Assembly (NCBI RefSeq): GCF_003429095.1
Contig: NZ_QVTE01000015.1
Coordinates: forward strand, 62,001 to 126,000
Length of the DNA: 64,000 nt
Direction: 5' to 3'
Origin: Peribacillus saganii
Lineage (GTDB): Bacteria; Bacillota; Bacilli; Bacillales; DSM-1321
Numbering within the stretch: position 1 is the stretch's first letter; every line of letters begins with the position of its first letter. This document shows positions 7,866 through 16,877 of the stretch, piece after piece. Below the pieces are notes generated by a model. It ran no database searches. It was not told where the DNA came from and worked only from the letters and a program-made list of their open reading frames with translations. The position numbers and the translations under genes were made by a program.

Positions 7866-10205
7866 CTACCGAATGCCGCTAGCGGTGACCTGTTTTTTAT
7901 GACGAAGAAGCTCCCTTAGCTGCGCCGGTTTGACGGGGATATTTTCCACCTTAATATTCCATTCTCGCAATGCATCTTCTACAGCTGATTGTATAACCGC
8001 TGGTACTGGAATTGTTCCGCTTTCCCCTGCTCCTTTCATTCCGAGCGGATTTAATGGGGATGGTGTCTCGACATGCCCAATTTTCATATCTGGAATCTCA
8101 CAGGATGACGGAACCAAATAATCCATTAACGTACTCGTTAAAAGCTGACCTTGTCGATCATACACAATTTCTTCATACAACGCTGTACCGATTCCATTCG
8201 ATATGCCCCCTTGCACCTGTCCCTTGACTATAAGAGGATTGAGCAGTTTTCCATTATCATGTACAGATGTATAATCTAAAATTTTAATTGCGCAAGAATT
8301 AGGATCAATTTCCACTACTGCAATATCAGTCATTCCTGTCACTGAAGCTGCTTCAGGTGCAAAATAATCTGTTACTTCTAATCCAGGTGTAATATGGTAG
8401 GGGAAAGTAGTTCCTGGAAAAAGGCCTCTAGCTTCATGAGCTAATTCGCCGAGACTAATCCTTTTCGATGGTTCATCTACCATAAAAACATACCCGTCCT
8501 TCATCTCTAATAATTCCAATGCGCAATTTAATTTTGCAGCAGCAATAGCTTTAGCCTTATCCTTTACTGCTTGAGAAGCTTTGTATATAGCTGTACCGAC
8601 AAGAACGCCCATTCTGCTGGCAAATGTCCCCGTTCCATAAGTGACAAGCCCTGTATCCCCTTCACGTACATTAACCTTTTCCACTGGTACATCAAATACT
8701 TCTGCAGCTACTTGGGCAAATGTTGTCTCATGTCCTTGTCCTTGAGTAGCAGCACTTGTCAGCACTGTAATATCTCCTGTAATTTCAATACGAACAGTTG
8801 CCCCTTCAAAAGAACCGAAACCTGTATTTTCAATTGCCGACGCAACACCTATTCCAATATACCGTCCCTGCTTACGGTATTCTTGCTGCCTTTTTCTCCA
8901 CTCGGTATATTTCGAAATTTCAACGGCCTCGCTCAATACTTTGGCATAATTGCCGCTGTCATAGATCTGCGGTTTGCCATCTCGGGACATCAATCCGGTT
9001 CTATATGGGAATTCATCCTCTTGGATAAGATTCCTGCGACGGATTTCTACTGGATCAATGCCAAGTTTTTCAGCTGCCTGATCGAGTAAGCGATTTAAAA
9101 TTAATGCTGCCTGCGGGCGGCCTGCTCCACGAAATGGAGCTAAGGGAACAGTATTCGTATATAAAACCGTCGCATCGCAAAAATAATTTGGCACTTTATA
9201 AGGTCCAGGTATTAAAGTAGAAGTCATAATAGGTACGATGATCCCCCATGGAACATACGCACCATTGTTAGCTAGCATCTTATCCATTACTGATAGGATC
9301 TTTCCGTCATTGGTTACTCCAAGGGAAGCTTCATGATACTGCTCACGTTCATGAATGGAACTCATCATATGCTCCATCCGGTCCTCAATCCATCGGACAG
9401 GCGCCTTAACCATACGTGCAGCCCATGATACAAGAAAATCTTCCACATAGAAAATAGCTTTCGCACCAAATGCACCTCCAACATCTGGAGCAATTACCCG
9501 AACATTAGTTTCTGATACCTTTAACAATTTAGCTAAAATAGATCTCATTTCATGCTGGCTTTGGGTTGCAGCAAACACTTCAAGTGCTGGTTCCGCTCCA
9601 TTATAATCCCATTTAGCAAGCAATCCTCTTGTTTCAATTGGCAGACAGCTTACACGGCCGATTTTAAATCGATGATGAACCACGACCGGGGCTTCTTTCA
9701 TAGCTGCTTTGGCATCCCCTACCGACTGCTGAAAATGAGCAGCTACATTTGACTCCAAATGTTGATGTGCTAGAGGAGCATCAAATTTAATGGCGTCATC
9801 CAATTGGGCAACCGCTCGCAAAGGCTCATAATCAACCTTAATTAATTCAATGGCATCTTCCGCGATATAGCGGTTTAAGGCAACGACCATTGCTACCGGC
9901 TCGCCTACATGATGTACAATGGAATCTAGTGGACGCTGTGTTACCGGGACTAACTTCGGATGTGGGAACAGTACAGGAAGTGAATCGAAGTCCGTTCCAT
10001 CATCTGGACCAAATACCGCAACAACACCAGGCAGCTTTCGAGCCTGCTCAAGATCGATGCCCAGAATTCGTGCGTGTGCATGCGGACTTCGCAAAAAGGC
10101 GGCACATAACGTTCCTGGAATGTTTAAATCTGCGATATAGCGTCCATCGCCGCGAATTAAACGGGGATCGATTTTTCGCTTTATGGGTTTCCCTATGTAC
10201 TTCAT
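7866..10205 (-). CDS. Molybdenum hydroxylase, Mo-cofactor subunit 2 (xanthine dehydrogenase family)
   Basis: A 779-residue large subunit. It has an N-terminal a/b hammerhead domain (IGKPIKRKIDPRLIRGDGRY at the start) followed by two molybdopterin-binding domains. Diagnostic segments are DVGGAFGAKA near residue 240, the substrate loop FRGAGR, QGQGHETTFAQ and the active-site Glu in GAGESGT (Glu near 728), the base that activates the Mo-bound water. These enzymes hydroxylate N-heterocycles or aldehydes with oxygen from water. The loop is not AYxCSFR, so it is not a form-I CO dehydrogenase. The ATG lies in an ATGA overlap with the first Mo subunit behind GAGGAGGAG. It is a diverged paralogue of its neighbour, not a recent copy. 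Confidence 0.93.
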   Translation of the reverse strand: MKYIGKPIKRKIDPRLIRGDGRYIADLNIPGTLCAAFLRSPHAHARILGIDLEQARKLPGVVAVFGPDDGTDFDSLPVLFPHPKLVPVTQRPLDSIVHHVGEPVAMVVALNRYIAEDAIELIKVDYEPLRAVAQLDDAIKFDAPLAHQHLESNVAAHFQQSVGDAKAAMKEAPVVVHHRFKIGRVSCLPIETRGLLAKWDYNGAEPALEVFAATQSQHEMRSILAKLLKVSETNVRVIAPDVGGAFGAKAIFYVEDFLVSWAARMVKAPVRWIEDRMEHMMSSIHEREQYHEASLGVTNDGKILSVMDKMLANNGAYVPWGIIVPIMTSTLIPGPYKVPNYFCDATVLYTNTVPLAPFRGAGRPQAALILNRLLDQAAEKLGIDPVEIRRRNLIQEDEFPYRTGLMSRDGKPQIYDSGNYAKVLSEAVEISKYTEWRKRQQEYRKQGRYIGIGVASAIENTGFGSFEGATVRIEITGDITVLTSAATQGQGHETTFAQVAAEVFDVPVEKVNVREGDTGLVTYGTGTFASRMGVLVGTAIYKASQAVKDKAKAIAAAKLNCALELLEMKDGYVFMVDEPSKRISLGELAHEARGLFPGTTFPYHITPGLEVTDYFAPEAASVTGMTDIAVVEIDPNSCAIKILDYTSVHDNGKLLNPLIVKGQVQGGISNGIGTALYEEIVYDRQGQLLTSTLMDYLVPSSCEIPDMKIGHVETPSPLNPLGMKGAGESGTIPVPAVIQSAVEDALREWNIKVENIPVKPAQLRELLRHKKQVTASGIR

Positions 10206-12511
10206 GTTTGCTCCTCCTCATTCCTGACAGGGCCTTTTTTTATCGCATCTCTTATTAGCTCAGGCCGTATTGGTAAAGAAGTAATATTGATCGGGTATTT
10301 ATCCAGAGCATTCGTGATTGCGTTGGCAATTGCCGGTGCAACAGCAACAGTTCCTCCTTCACCTGCTCCTTTGACGCCAAGCGGATTTAACGGCGACGGG
10401 GAATTTTCAAAAATTTCAATATTAATTTCAGGAACTTCCATAGAGCTAGGTATTAAGTAGTCCATAAATGAACCCGTAATTAGCTGTCCCGTATCGTCAT
10501 ATCTGAGCTCTTCATAAAGTGCTCCTCCGAGTCCTTGAGCCATACCTCCAACAAGCTGCCCTCGAACCAATAAAGGGTTAATTGCCCGGCCGATATCATA
10601 AGCAATATAGTATTTTTCAATTTTGACTTTTCCTGTTTCTGAATCAATTTCTATTTCAGCAGCGTGTATACCTGATGGATATGACATATGATCGATAGAG
10701 AAGGTATATTTTTCATGCAGATCAATTCCTTGATCTTTGCATTTCACAACGATGTCTTCTAATGGACCTAGTTCTATACTATTTGAGATTTGGATAATTT
10801 TTTGATTCTGTATGTCCAGTTCCTCTCTCGGAATGTGATAATGGGCAGCAGCACCCTCCAATAATTTCTTTTTTAGGGCTGCTGAAGCATACCAGGCGGC
10901 AGATCCACCGACCACTGTTCCACGGGTTGCAAAGGAGCCGTTTCCTTTTTCAACTGTATCTGTGTCCCCATGAATGACTGTAACTTTAGAATAAGGAATA
11001 CCTAATTGATCAGCACAAATCTGGGCCAGTGCAGTCTTCACCCCTTGCCCTACATCCGCCAGTCCGGTTTTGCATATTAATTCTCCATTTTCCTTCATTT
11101 CAACTTCACAAAATTCCCAAGGACCGAGCCCTGACTTTTCAACAAACATCGCAAATCCTAACCCGAGTAGCTTTCCCTCTTGTTCAGCTTGCATCTTTCT
11201 TTCTGTAAAATGATCCCAATCCATTGCACGCCGTGCCGCATCTAGAATAAATGGATAATCTCCACTATCGTATTCCACCACCTGTCCGAGAGCAGAGATT
11301 CCATTTGTATAGGGCATTTGTTCCGGTTTAATCAGATTCCTTTCTCTAACCACTGTCGGATCCAGATTAAGTTTCTTTGCAACCATATCAATAATCCGTT
11401 CTCGTACAAAAGTACCTTCAAACCTGCCTGGACCACGATAGGTTCCAGTGGGGGTTTTATTGGTTGCCACTACATGTGTAATGAATTCTAATGCTTGAAT
11501 ATCATATGGGCCTGGCAGCAAACCTTGTGTCAGAACTGGAACCGTTACTCCGTGCGTTCGAATAAATGCACCGGTATCGACAAAAATTTCATCTTTCAAT
11601 GCATGTATTCTCCCGCTCTCGTCAAACCCCACGACTACATGGTGTTTTTGTTCACGTGAATGATTTGTCGCCTTCATATGCTCAAGCCGATCCTCAATCC
11701 ATTTCACTGGCCGGCCAAGCTGAAGAGCGGCATACGGAATTAGGTAATCCTCCGGATAGAATTCACCTCTCGGCCCAAAACCACCACCCACATCTGTTTC
11801 AATGAATCGAATGTCTTTTGGTTCTTTCTTTAAAAGGGTAGCGAGAATATTGTGGTTGAAATGAACAACTTTTGTAGGTCCAAACACCGTAAGCCTATTT
11901 TTCTTATCAACAAATGCAAGGAGTCCCCTTGTTTCGAGTGGTATGCCTGAATGTCTCTGTACATATAAATCTTCTTCTAAAATATACGGACAACTTTTCA
12001 ATTGCTCCTCGACAGATCCTCTTTTTGAATGAATAAGAAAGAGATCATTGCTTCCGATCTCAGGATGCAATACAGCTGTATCCGGGTGAATCGCTGACTG
12101 TACATCAGTGATAGGAGGTAATGGTTTATATATGACTTCTATCAGGTCCGCTGCATCCTCTGCTGTATATCTTGAAGATGCCACAATTAGCACAACCGGT
12201 TCCCCGACATAGCGCACTTTTCCTTTTGCAAGGGGGTATTGCAATGCTTTCGTTAAAGCTTCGTTTGGAGCCAGACGCATCGGGATCGGAGAAAGATCTT
12301 TTGGCAGATCCTCTCCAGTCACCACCATCAGTACATCCGGAAGATTACGTGCTTTTTCTGTATCTATTCGAAGAATATTTGCGTGAGCATGTGGACTGCG
12401 TACAATGACAGCTTCACATTGTTCAGGCAGCTTAATATCTCCCACGTATTGTCCATTTCCTGTAATTAACCGAGGATCTTCAATTCGCTTAACGCTCATG
12501 CCAATGCTCAT
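10202..12511 (-). CDS. Molybdenum hydroxylase, Mo-cofactor subunit 1 (xanthine dehydrogenase family)
   Basis: A 769-residue large subunit of the same family as its downstream neighbour. The N-terminus (GMSVKRIEDPRLITGNGQYV) is the usual hammerhead entry. DVGGGFGPRG, the loop TYRGPGR, DVGQGVKTALAQ and the catalytic-Glu segment GAGEGGT (Glu near 718) are all present. It differs from the second Mo subunit in the substrate loop (TYRGPGR against PFRGAGR), so the two probably act on different substrates or positions. It overlaps both neighbours by four bases (ATGA), making FeS, Mo1 and Mo2 one translationally coupled unit. Both would need molybdopterin cofactor; no maturation or cofactor gene is visible in the window. 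Confidence 0.93.
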   Translation of the reverse strand: MSIGMSVKRIEDPRLITGNGQYVGDIKLPEQCEAVIVRSPHAHANILRIDTEKARNLPDVLMVVTGEDLPKDLSPIPMRLAPNEALTKALQYPLAKGKVRYVGEPVVLIVASSRYTAEDAADLIEVIYKPLPPITDVQSAIHPDTAVLHPEIGSNDLFLIHSKRGSVEEQLKSCPYILEEDLYVQRHSGIPLETRGLLAFVDKKNRLTVFGPTKVVHFNHNILATLLKKEPKDIRFIETDVGGGFGPRGEFYPEDYLIPYAALQLGRPVKWIEDRLEHMKATNHSREQKHHVVVGFDESGRIHALKDEIFVDTGAFIRTHGVTVPVLTQGLLPGPYDIQALEFITHVVATNKTPTGTYRGPGRFEGTFVRERIIDMVAKKLNLDPTVVRERNLIKPEQMPYTNGISALGQVVEYDSGDYPFILDAARRAMDWDHFTERKMQAEQEGKLLGLGFAMFVEKSGLGPWEFCEVEMKENGELICKTGLADVGQGVKTALAQICADQLGIPYSKVTVIHGDTDTVEKGNGSFATRGTVVGGSAAWYASAALKKKLLEGAAAHYHIPREELDIQNQKIIQISNSIELGPLEDIVVKCKDQGIDLHEKYTFSIDHMSYPSGIHAAEIEIDSETGKVKIEKYYIAYDIGRAINPLLVRGQLVGGMAQGLGGALYEELRYDDTGQLITGSFMDYLIPSSMEVPEINIEIFENSPSPLNPLGVKGAGEGGTVAVAPAIANAITNALDKYPINITSLPIRPELIRDAIKKGPVRNEEEQT

Positions 12512-13056
12512 ACATTCACGGCCCTTCCGGAGTGTACCCCCTGCTCTTTAGCAGATTCTGTATCGCTGCTTTTATTTTTATTTAACGTCTCAGCTGCCAG
12601 CTCTACTGCATCAACGATATTCTGGTAACCGGTACAACGGCATAAATTGCCGGATATTCCTTCGCGGATTTCCTCACGGCTTGGATTAGGGTTTTGCTGA
12701 AGGAAATGGCAGGCAGACATAAGAACTCCAGGTGTACAAAATCCGCATTGGAGGCCATGCTTTTCCCAGAATGCTTCTTGCAGCGGATGAAGCTCTCCGT
12801 TAGAGTCTGCTAATCCTTCAACTGTAATCACATCAGATTGATCAGCCTGAACCCCAAAAACTAGACAAGACCTGACAGGCCTCCCATCCAGTATCACCGT
12901 ACAAGCTCCGCAAATGCCGTGTTCGCAGCCAACATGGGTTCCTGTTAATCCAAGTTCATCGCGAATAACATCGGATAATAACATACGAGGCTCAACTGAA
13001 GCAGTATAGGCTTTACCGTTCACAGTCATAGCAATTTTTTTCAAATTTCTTTGCAT
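12508..13056 (-). CDS. Molybdenum hydroxylase, [2Fe-2S] subunit
   Basis: A 182-residue iron-sulfur subunit. The N-terminal ferredoxin-like domain carries the CEHGICGACTVILDGRPVRSC cluster site (as four cysteines across the segment) and the C-terminal helical domain carries CGFCTPG and GNLCRCTGYQNIVDAV for the second cluster, eight cysteines in all. It passes electrons from molybdenum to the FAD subunit. The last ~20 residues (NKNKSSDTESAKEQ...) are a non-conserved polar tail. The ATG at 13056 has an excellent GGAGGTGG site. Only one such subunit is present for two Mo subunits. Confidence 0.95.
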   Translation of the reverse strand: MQRNLKKIAMTVNGKAYTASVEPRMLLSDVIRDELGLTGTHVGCEHGICGACTVILDGRPVRSCLVFGVQADQSDVITVEGLADSNGELHPLQEAFWEKHGLQCGFCTPGVLMSACHFLQQNPNPSREEIREGISGNLCRCTGYQNIVDAVELAAETLNKNKSSDTESAKEQGVHSGRAVNV

Positions 13057-13087
13057 GTTGATTCCACCTCCGAAAAATACTAGTAAT

Positions 13088-13966
13088 CTATGGTTGTTGT
13101 TTTAATGCTCTCTTAGCTGCAAGTTCCAATACACGCTTTGCATATGTGATACACAAATCCCGGCGATATTCAGCACTTGCATGAATGTCCGGCTCAGGAT
13201 CTACCATATCTCCAATTCCCATACAGCATTCTGCTATAAGATTTTGATCCGGGATCTTACCAATAAGACCATCCGTAACTTCATCTAAGAGAACTGGGAC
13301 ACCATCAACCCCTCCTAAGGCGAGTCTTGCTGCTTTCACTTTGCCTTCCACATCCAAGGTTACTGATGCTGCAGCCAGGACGATTGCAAAATCTCCTTTT
13401 CTTAAGGTAAATTCATCTATTGCGTATCCTGTATTGGCTGGAGGTATCGGAATCTCAACCGATACTAATATTTCATTCATTTCAATTGTAGTTGTTAAAT
13501 ATGTCATGAAGAACTCTTCTGTTGTAACGGTCCGTTGCCCCTCTGCTGATGCAAGGGTGATAGTTGCTCCAAGTGTACTAAGCATCACTGGCAGTTCTGC
13601 TGTCGGGTCCGCGTGTACGACACTGCCCCCAATTGTTCCCCGGGACCTAATCTGAGAATGTCCAATCAGTTTCATTCCTTCTGTAATTAACCGGCATACT
13701 TGTTCAATCTCCTTTGATTCCTCTATCTGATAGTGCCGGGTCAATCCGCCGATTTGAATAACTGAATTGTTAATACGAATATAATTAAGTTCTTTAATTT
13801 GATTGATGTCGATAACAACCTTTGGTCGAGCTAGACGCATATTCATCATAGGGATAAGGCTCTGGCCTCCTGACATGATTTTTGCATCGTATCCAAACTC
13901 ATTCAATAAATGCAATGCCTCTTTAAGCTCTGATGGAGAATGATAGTCAAAAACCGCTGGTTTCAC
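13088..13966 (-). CDS. Molybdenum hydroxylase, FAD subunit (CoxM/CutM type)
   Basis: A 292-residue flavoprotein of the FAD-binding PCMH/CO-dehydrogenase type. Both FAD-binding signatures are present: SGGQSLIPMMNMRLARP near residue 32 and TIGGSVVHADPTAELP near residue 110. The C-terminal domain is the usual CO_deh_flav_C. It takes electrons from the [2Fe-2S] subunit and passes them to NAD+, oxygen or the respiratory chain. Start GTG at 13966 follows AAAGAGGG. The stop is 31 bases before the FeS subunit, giving the order FAD, FeS, Mo1, Mo2 in one operon. Confidence 0.95.
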   Translation of the reverse strand: MKPAVFDYHSPSELKEALHLLNEFGYDAKIMSGGQSLIPMMNMRLARPKVVIDINQIKELNYIRINNSVIQIGGLTRHYQIEESKEIEQVCRLITEGMKLIGHSQIRSRGTIGGSVVHADPTAELPVMLSTLGATITLASAEGQRTVTTEEFFMTYLTTTIEMNEILVSVEIPIPPANTGYAIDEFTLRKGDFAIVLAAASVTLDVEGKVKAARLALGGVDGVPVLLDEVTDGLIGKIPDQNLIAECCMGIGDMVDPEPDIHASAEYRRDLCITYAKRVLELAAKRALKQQP

Positions 13967-14174
13967 GTTATACCCTCTTTCCTTCCTAGTTTATAAGAAC
14001 AGTCAAGTGAATTGAGCCGCCACAAAAGCAAATGTTTTTCTAGCTAGAATGTCAATTTATCAGTTTGGTTGGCGGTGAATGTTCCGAAGGTTAAATTATT
14101 CTTTTTTAGGCGAGAAGTATTGATATTTTAATGGAGATTGAAAATTATGAGAATGATTTTATTCCTTTTTTCAA

Positions 14175-14624
14175 TTAACTTACTGATCTACTTTTTGTTT
14201 CTTTGGCGATTTTTTTAAAGAAGTCTTTAACAATCATCTTGGCAATGCCTGATAAGATTCGCTGTCCAACACCAGCAATAAGTCCGCCAACCTGTGCTTC
14301 GCCATCATATCGGATAGTCGTATTTGGATGATTATAGTCCAGTTCAACGACAGCATTGCCTTCTAAAAATCCCATGTTGCTGTCTGCCTTCATAACTAGC
14401 CGATACCTGTTCGGTTCAGATTTTTCGAAGATATTAATCTCAGCCTCATATTCACCACGCACCGCTGCAATACCTAGTACAATTTCCGCCTTATAGCTGT
14501 CTGGCGCAATTTCGTTCAACACTTTACACCCAGGTGTTGCCTTCTTTAGGACCTCAGGATCATTTAGAGCATTCCACACATCTATCTGATTTGCATCAAC
14601 AATAACTTCACCTTTTACATTCAC
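14175..14624 (-). CDS. CoxG-like SRPBCC protein
   Basis: A 149-residue START/SRPBCC-fold protein of the CoxG family. VNVKGEVIVDANQIDVWNAL, ATPGCKVLNEI and GDG-like AQVGGLIAGVGQRILSGIAK are the family's strands and long C-terminal helix. CoxG proteins accompany molybdenum hydroxylases and are thought to help recruit or anchor the enzyme at the membrane. The frame extends upstream to 14660, but GTG at 14624 behind AAAGGTGG gives the expected N-terminus and length. It is 208 bases upstream of the FAD subunit on the same strand and is probably the first gene of the operon. Confidence 0.88.
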   Translation of the reverse strand: MNVKGEVIVDANQIDVWNALNDPEVLKKATPGCKVLNEIAPDSYKAEIVLGIAAVRGEYEAEINIFEKSEPNRYRLVMKADSNMGFLEGNAVVELDYNHPNTTIRYDGEAQVGGLIAGVGQRILSGIAKMIVKDFFKKIAKETKSRSVS

Positions 14625-15000
14625 AATTAGTACCACCTTTACTGTTATTTGTTTAGTCATGAAAAATTCTAATATGGAATGTTTGTGCTATCAGAAGAGA
14701 TGCTGCAGCCGCAAGTGACTTTGTTATAGATATTTATTAGAATTTTCATTTTATTATAAAAATTATAAAATATATAATATATAATTGTGAAATACGTAAA
14801 TTTAATGAAATAATAAAATTTTTTTATTTATATAGTTATTTATCCATCGGCTATCACTCGAATAAAGACATTTTAATTAGACAATATAATGTAATATGGC
14901 CTTATCCCTTTACAGATTGAGGTGCACAAAACAGATAGCAAAAGTTTTTCATCTAACTGTCTGCAGAGATAGATCTTTATTGGATAACCGGGACAGACAT
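14625..15000. other. AT-rich upstream region of the hydroxylase operon
   Basis: This stretch precedes coxG on the minus strand and holds no gene I can support. It contains a very AT-rich block (about 14740-14850) likely to hold the operon promoter, and a 15-base motif at 14789-14803 also found upstream of the permease. Confidence 0.55.
14789..14803. promoter_or_regulatory. Candidate shared operator, copy 1
   Basis: GAAATACGTAAATTT lies about 165 bases upstream of coxG. A copy matching at 14 of 15 positions (16506-16520) lies upstream of the permease. The core ATACGTA is nearly palindromic. Function as a binding site for the LysR or GntR regulator is inferred only from the shared position. 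Confidence 0.4.
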
Positions 15001-15049
15001 ACAAAAAAAAGGCTACTTTGAGATCAATGGATCTGCTTAAGTAGGCCTT
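15001..15049 (-). terminator. Rho-independent terminator of the permease gene
   Basis: On the minus strand a stem with a one-base bulge (arms 15039-15049 and 15009-15018) is followed by a run of eight U (15003-15010). It lies 50 bases past the permease stop, separating it from coxG transcription. Confidence 0.82.
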
Positions 15050-15098
15050 CTTAAACTTTCGGCTTTATTTATATTTCGCTATTCTGAACCATGTGTTC

Positions 15099-16418
15099 TT
15101 AATATGGTATTGTCTTAGCATCCTGCTCCGTTTTTGTCTCCACATTTTGCGAATTTTGTTGACCTGTTAAGGTATTTATTAAGATATAACATAAACCTGC
15201 GGACACAACACCGATTACTGCTGGTATAAAAAATCCAGCCTGCAATGAAATATATCCTAATACACTTCCAACCAGCCAGGATATCATCGCTTTCTGGTTA
15301 ACCATTAATTCGGCTTGCTGTTTTTTTACAAAAAATTCTTGAGCAATGATAATTCCAGGTACCGGTGGTATTAACACTGATAAAAATGTAATGATCGGAA
15401 GAATATTTGAGTAGATTCCCCCTGCAGCCAATATGGCAGCAATCGAGGCTATAGCCACCGCGATATGCTTATGTTTGATTTTCCCTTTGTATTTCGTATC
15501 TTGTATAATATTTTGAATAGCAAGACTAGCACCATAAATATTGTTATCCTGTGTTGTCCATAAACAGAATACTGATGCAAAGAAGGCAACCAAGACTAAT
15601 CCTAGACTTGCCATTGCTAATGCGAAGTCTCCTTGGCCGGTACTAATGGCAATTAATACACCGGCAAACTGGAGTCCAAAACAGCCAAGAATAAAAGCTA
15701 TTATCCCAGCAATAAATACATGCGATTTTTTATTAGCATACCTGCAAACATCAGGCGTAATTGTTGCACCAAAAATCCATCCCCCAACAATAGCTGCCGT
15801 TGCAGTTGAAAATGCAATCGGGGAAGCAGGTATATAGCTTAAAACTCCTTCAAATCCACCTGACGATTGTCCGACCTTGTAAACCCCGTAAAAAGATAAT
15901 ATTAGCGCTGCTGGAACGCCAACACCACTTATGATTTCCAATCCTTTGTACCCCCTTACAGCAGACTGCAGCCATAATAATATGGCAACTATAGCTGTAA
16001 GGGGAACAGATAATGGCCACCAGTCAAACGTTTGAATAACCAGACGAGAAAAAATGTCTCCATTAAGTGCAACCCATGTTATTGCTGATAAGGCAAGCAG
16101 ACTTGAAAATATGTAAGAACCACTTTTCCCAAATGCCCTTTTCGACAGTAATGAAGTTGATAACCCGGTTTTATAAGCTGCAATGCCAGTTAATATGACA
16201 ATGCTGATCAAAACTAAGTTTCCTATCGTTAATGCGAGAATAGCATCAGTAAACTTTAAACCGACACCAACGGTACCTCCGATTACAAAATTTGATAAAG
16301 CAATGGGATAACCTGCTAAAACTAAAATCAAACTAAATAGATTTTTCCTCTTGTGTTGTGGAACTTCACCAAAAGCAAACTCAACATTTTCCTCATTGGA
16401 TGGTTTGATATTATTCAT
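15099..16418 (-). CDS. NCS1-family permease, cytosine permease (CodB)-like
   Basis: A 439-residue membrane protein with about 12 helices. It belongs to the nucleobase:cation symporter-1 family (PF02133): the segment LWTTQDNNIYGASLAIQNI and GGWIFGATITPDVCRYA correspond to the CodB-type core. Family members import cytosine, purines, hydantoins, allantoin or similar ring nitrogen compounds with H+ or Na+. A ribosome site GGGGGATTAA precedes the ATG at 16418. Standing between the LysR gene and the Mo hydroxylase operon, it most likely brings in their substrate, which argues for a small N-heterocycle. The C-terminal tail (NSQNVETKTEQDAK) is polar and cytoplasmic. Confidence 0.88.
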   Translation of the reverse strand: MNNIKPSNEENVEFAFGEVPQHKRKNLFSLILVLAGYPIALSNFVIGGTVGVGLKFTDAILALTIGNLVLISIVILTGIAAYKTGLSTSLLSKRAFGKSGSYIFSSLLALSAITWVALNGDIFSRLVIQTFDWWPLSVPLTAIVAILLWLQSAVRGYKGLEIISGVGVPAALILSFYGVYKVGQSSGGFEGVLSYIPASPIAFSTATAAIVGGWIFGATITPDVCRYANKKSHVFIAGIIAFILGCFGLQFAGVLIAISTGQGDFALAMASLGLVLVAFFASVFCLWTTQDNNIYGASLAIQNIIQDTKYKGKIKHKHIAVAIASIAAILAAGGIYSNILPIITFLSVLIPPVPGIIIAQEFFVKKQQAELMVNQKAMISWLVGSVLGYISLQAGFFIPAVIGVVSAGLCYILINTLTGQQNSQNVETKTEQDAKTIPY

Positions 16419-16505
16419 TTAATCCCCCTATACTTGTATTTTAAAAGCAAAAAATTCTAAATACACAGATTATTACATATTATACTGTGCTTATTTGTAA
16501 GAGTG

Positions 16506-16520
16506 GAAATACGTAATTTT
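16506..16520. promoter_or_regulatory. Candidate shared operator, copy 2
   Basis: GAAATACGTAATTTT, 88 bases upstream of the permease ATG, matches the coxG-upstream motif (14789-14803) at 14 of 15 positions. Confidence 0.4.
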
Positions 16521-16784
16521 TATGTAATTATCTAATTTCTTTATATCTTTTTTATCTTAAAAAATAACTCGCAACATACTCGCCTGCTCATTAATACAAA
16601 ACGGGAAATCTCATAAATTATAGAAAAAAATAAAATGAAGACCCAAAAAGTTAATAAAAAGAGCCTTCGCACATTAACATTCTATATGTAACTATGAAAA
16701 CAAATGGGTAAATCATTACAACCTCCATATTGGCCCGATGAGAAATCAATTTCGGATCAAATTGGAATAAGTTATTATTTACTT

Positions 16785-16826
16785 ATTGTGATTAACAATT
16801 TACATATAGTGAATACATGTTATAAT
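16785..16826 (+). promoter_or_regulatory. LysR-type site and promoter of the LysR gene
   Basis: An inverted repeat ATTGT-N5-ACAAT (16785-16799) has the T-N11-A form of LysR-family binding sites. It abuts a -35 TTTACA (16799-16804), a 16-base spacer and a perfect -10 TATAAT (16821-16826). The arrangement suggests autoregulation of the LysR gene and control of the divergent permease. Confidence 0.6.
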
Positions 16827-16877
16827 AAATTTTATATATAAAAATATTCATAAAATTCAGTCGATATTAGAAAGGGG

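Noticed and set aside
8571-9089. 172-codon plus-strand frame
   Set aside because: Lies fully antisense to a well-supported Mo subunit, has a Cys/Ser/Phe-rich product typical of antisense frames and no ribosome site.
7866-12511. Form-I carbon monoxide dehydrogenase (CoxL) for the Mo subunits, suggested by the CoxG/CoxM/CoxS-like neighbours
   Set aside because: Neither Mo subunit has the AYxCSFR loop of form-I CO dehydrogenases; they read TYRGPGR and PFRGAGR as in other xanthine dehydrogenase-family hydroxylases.
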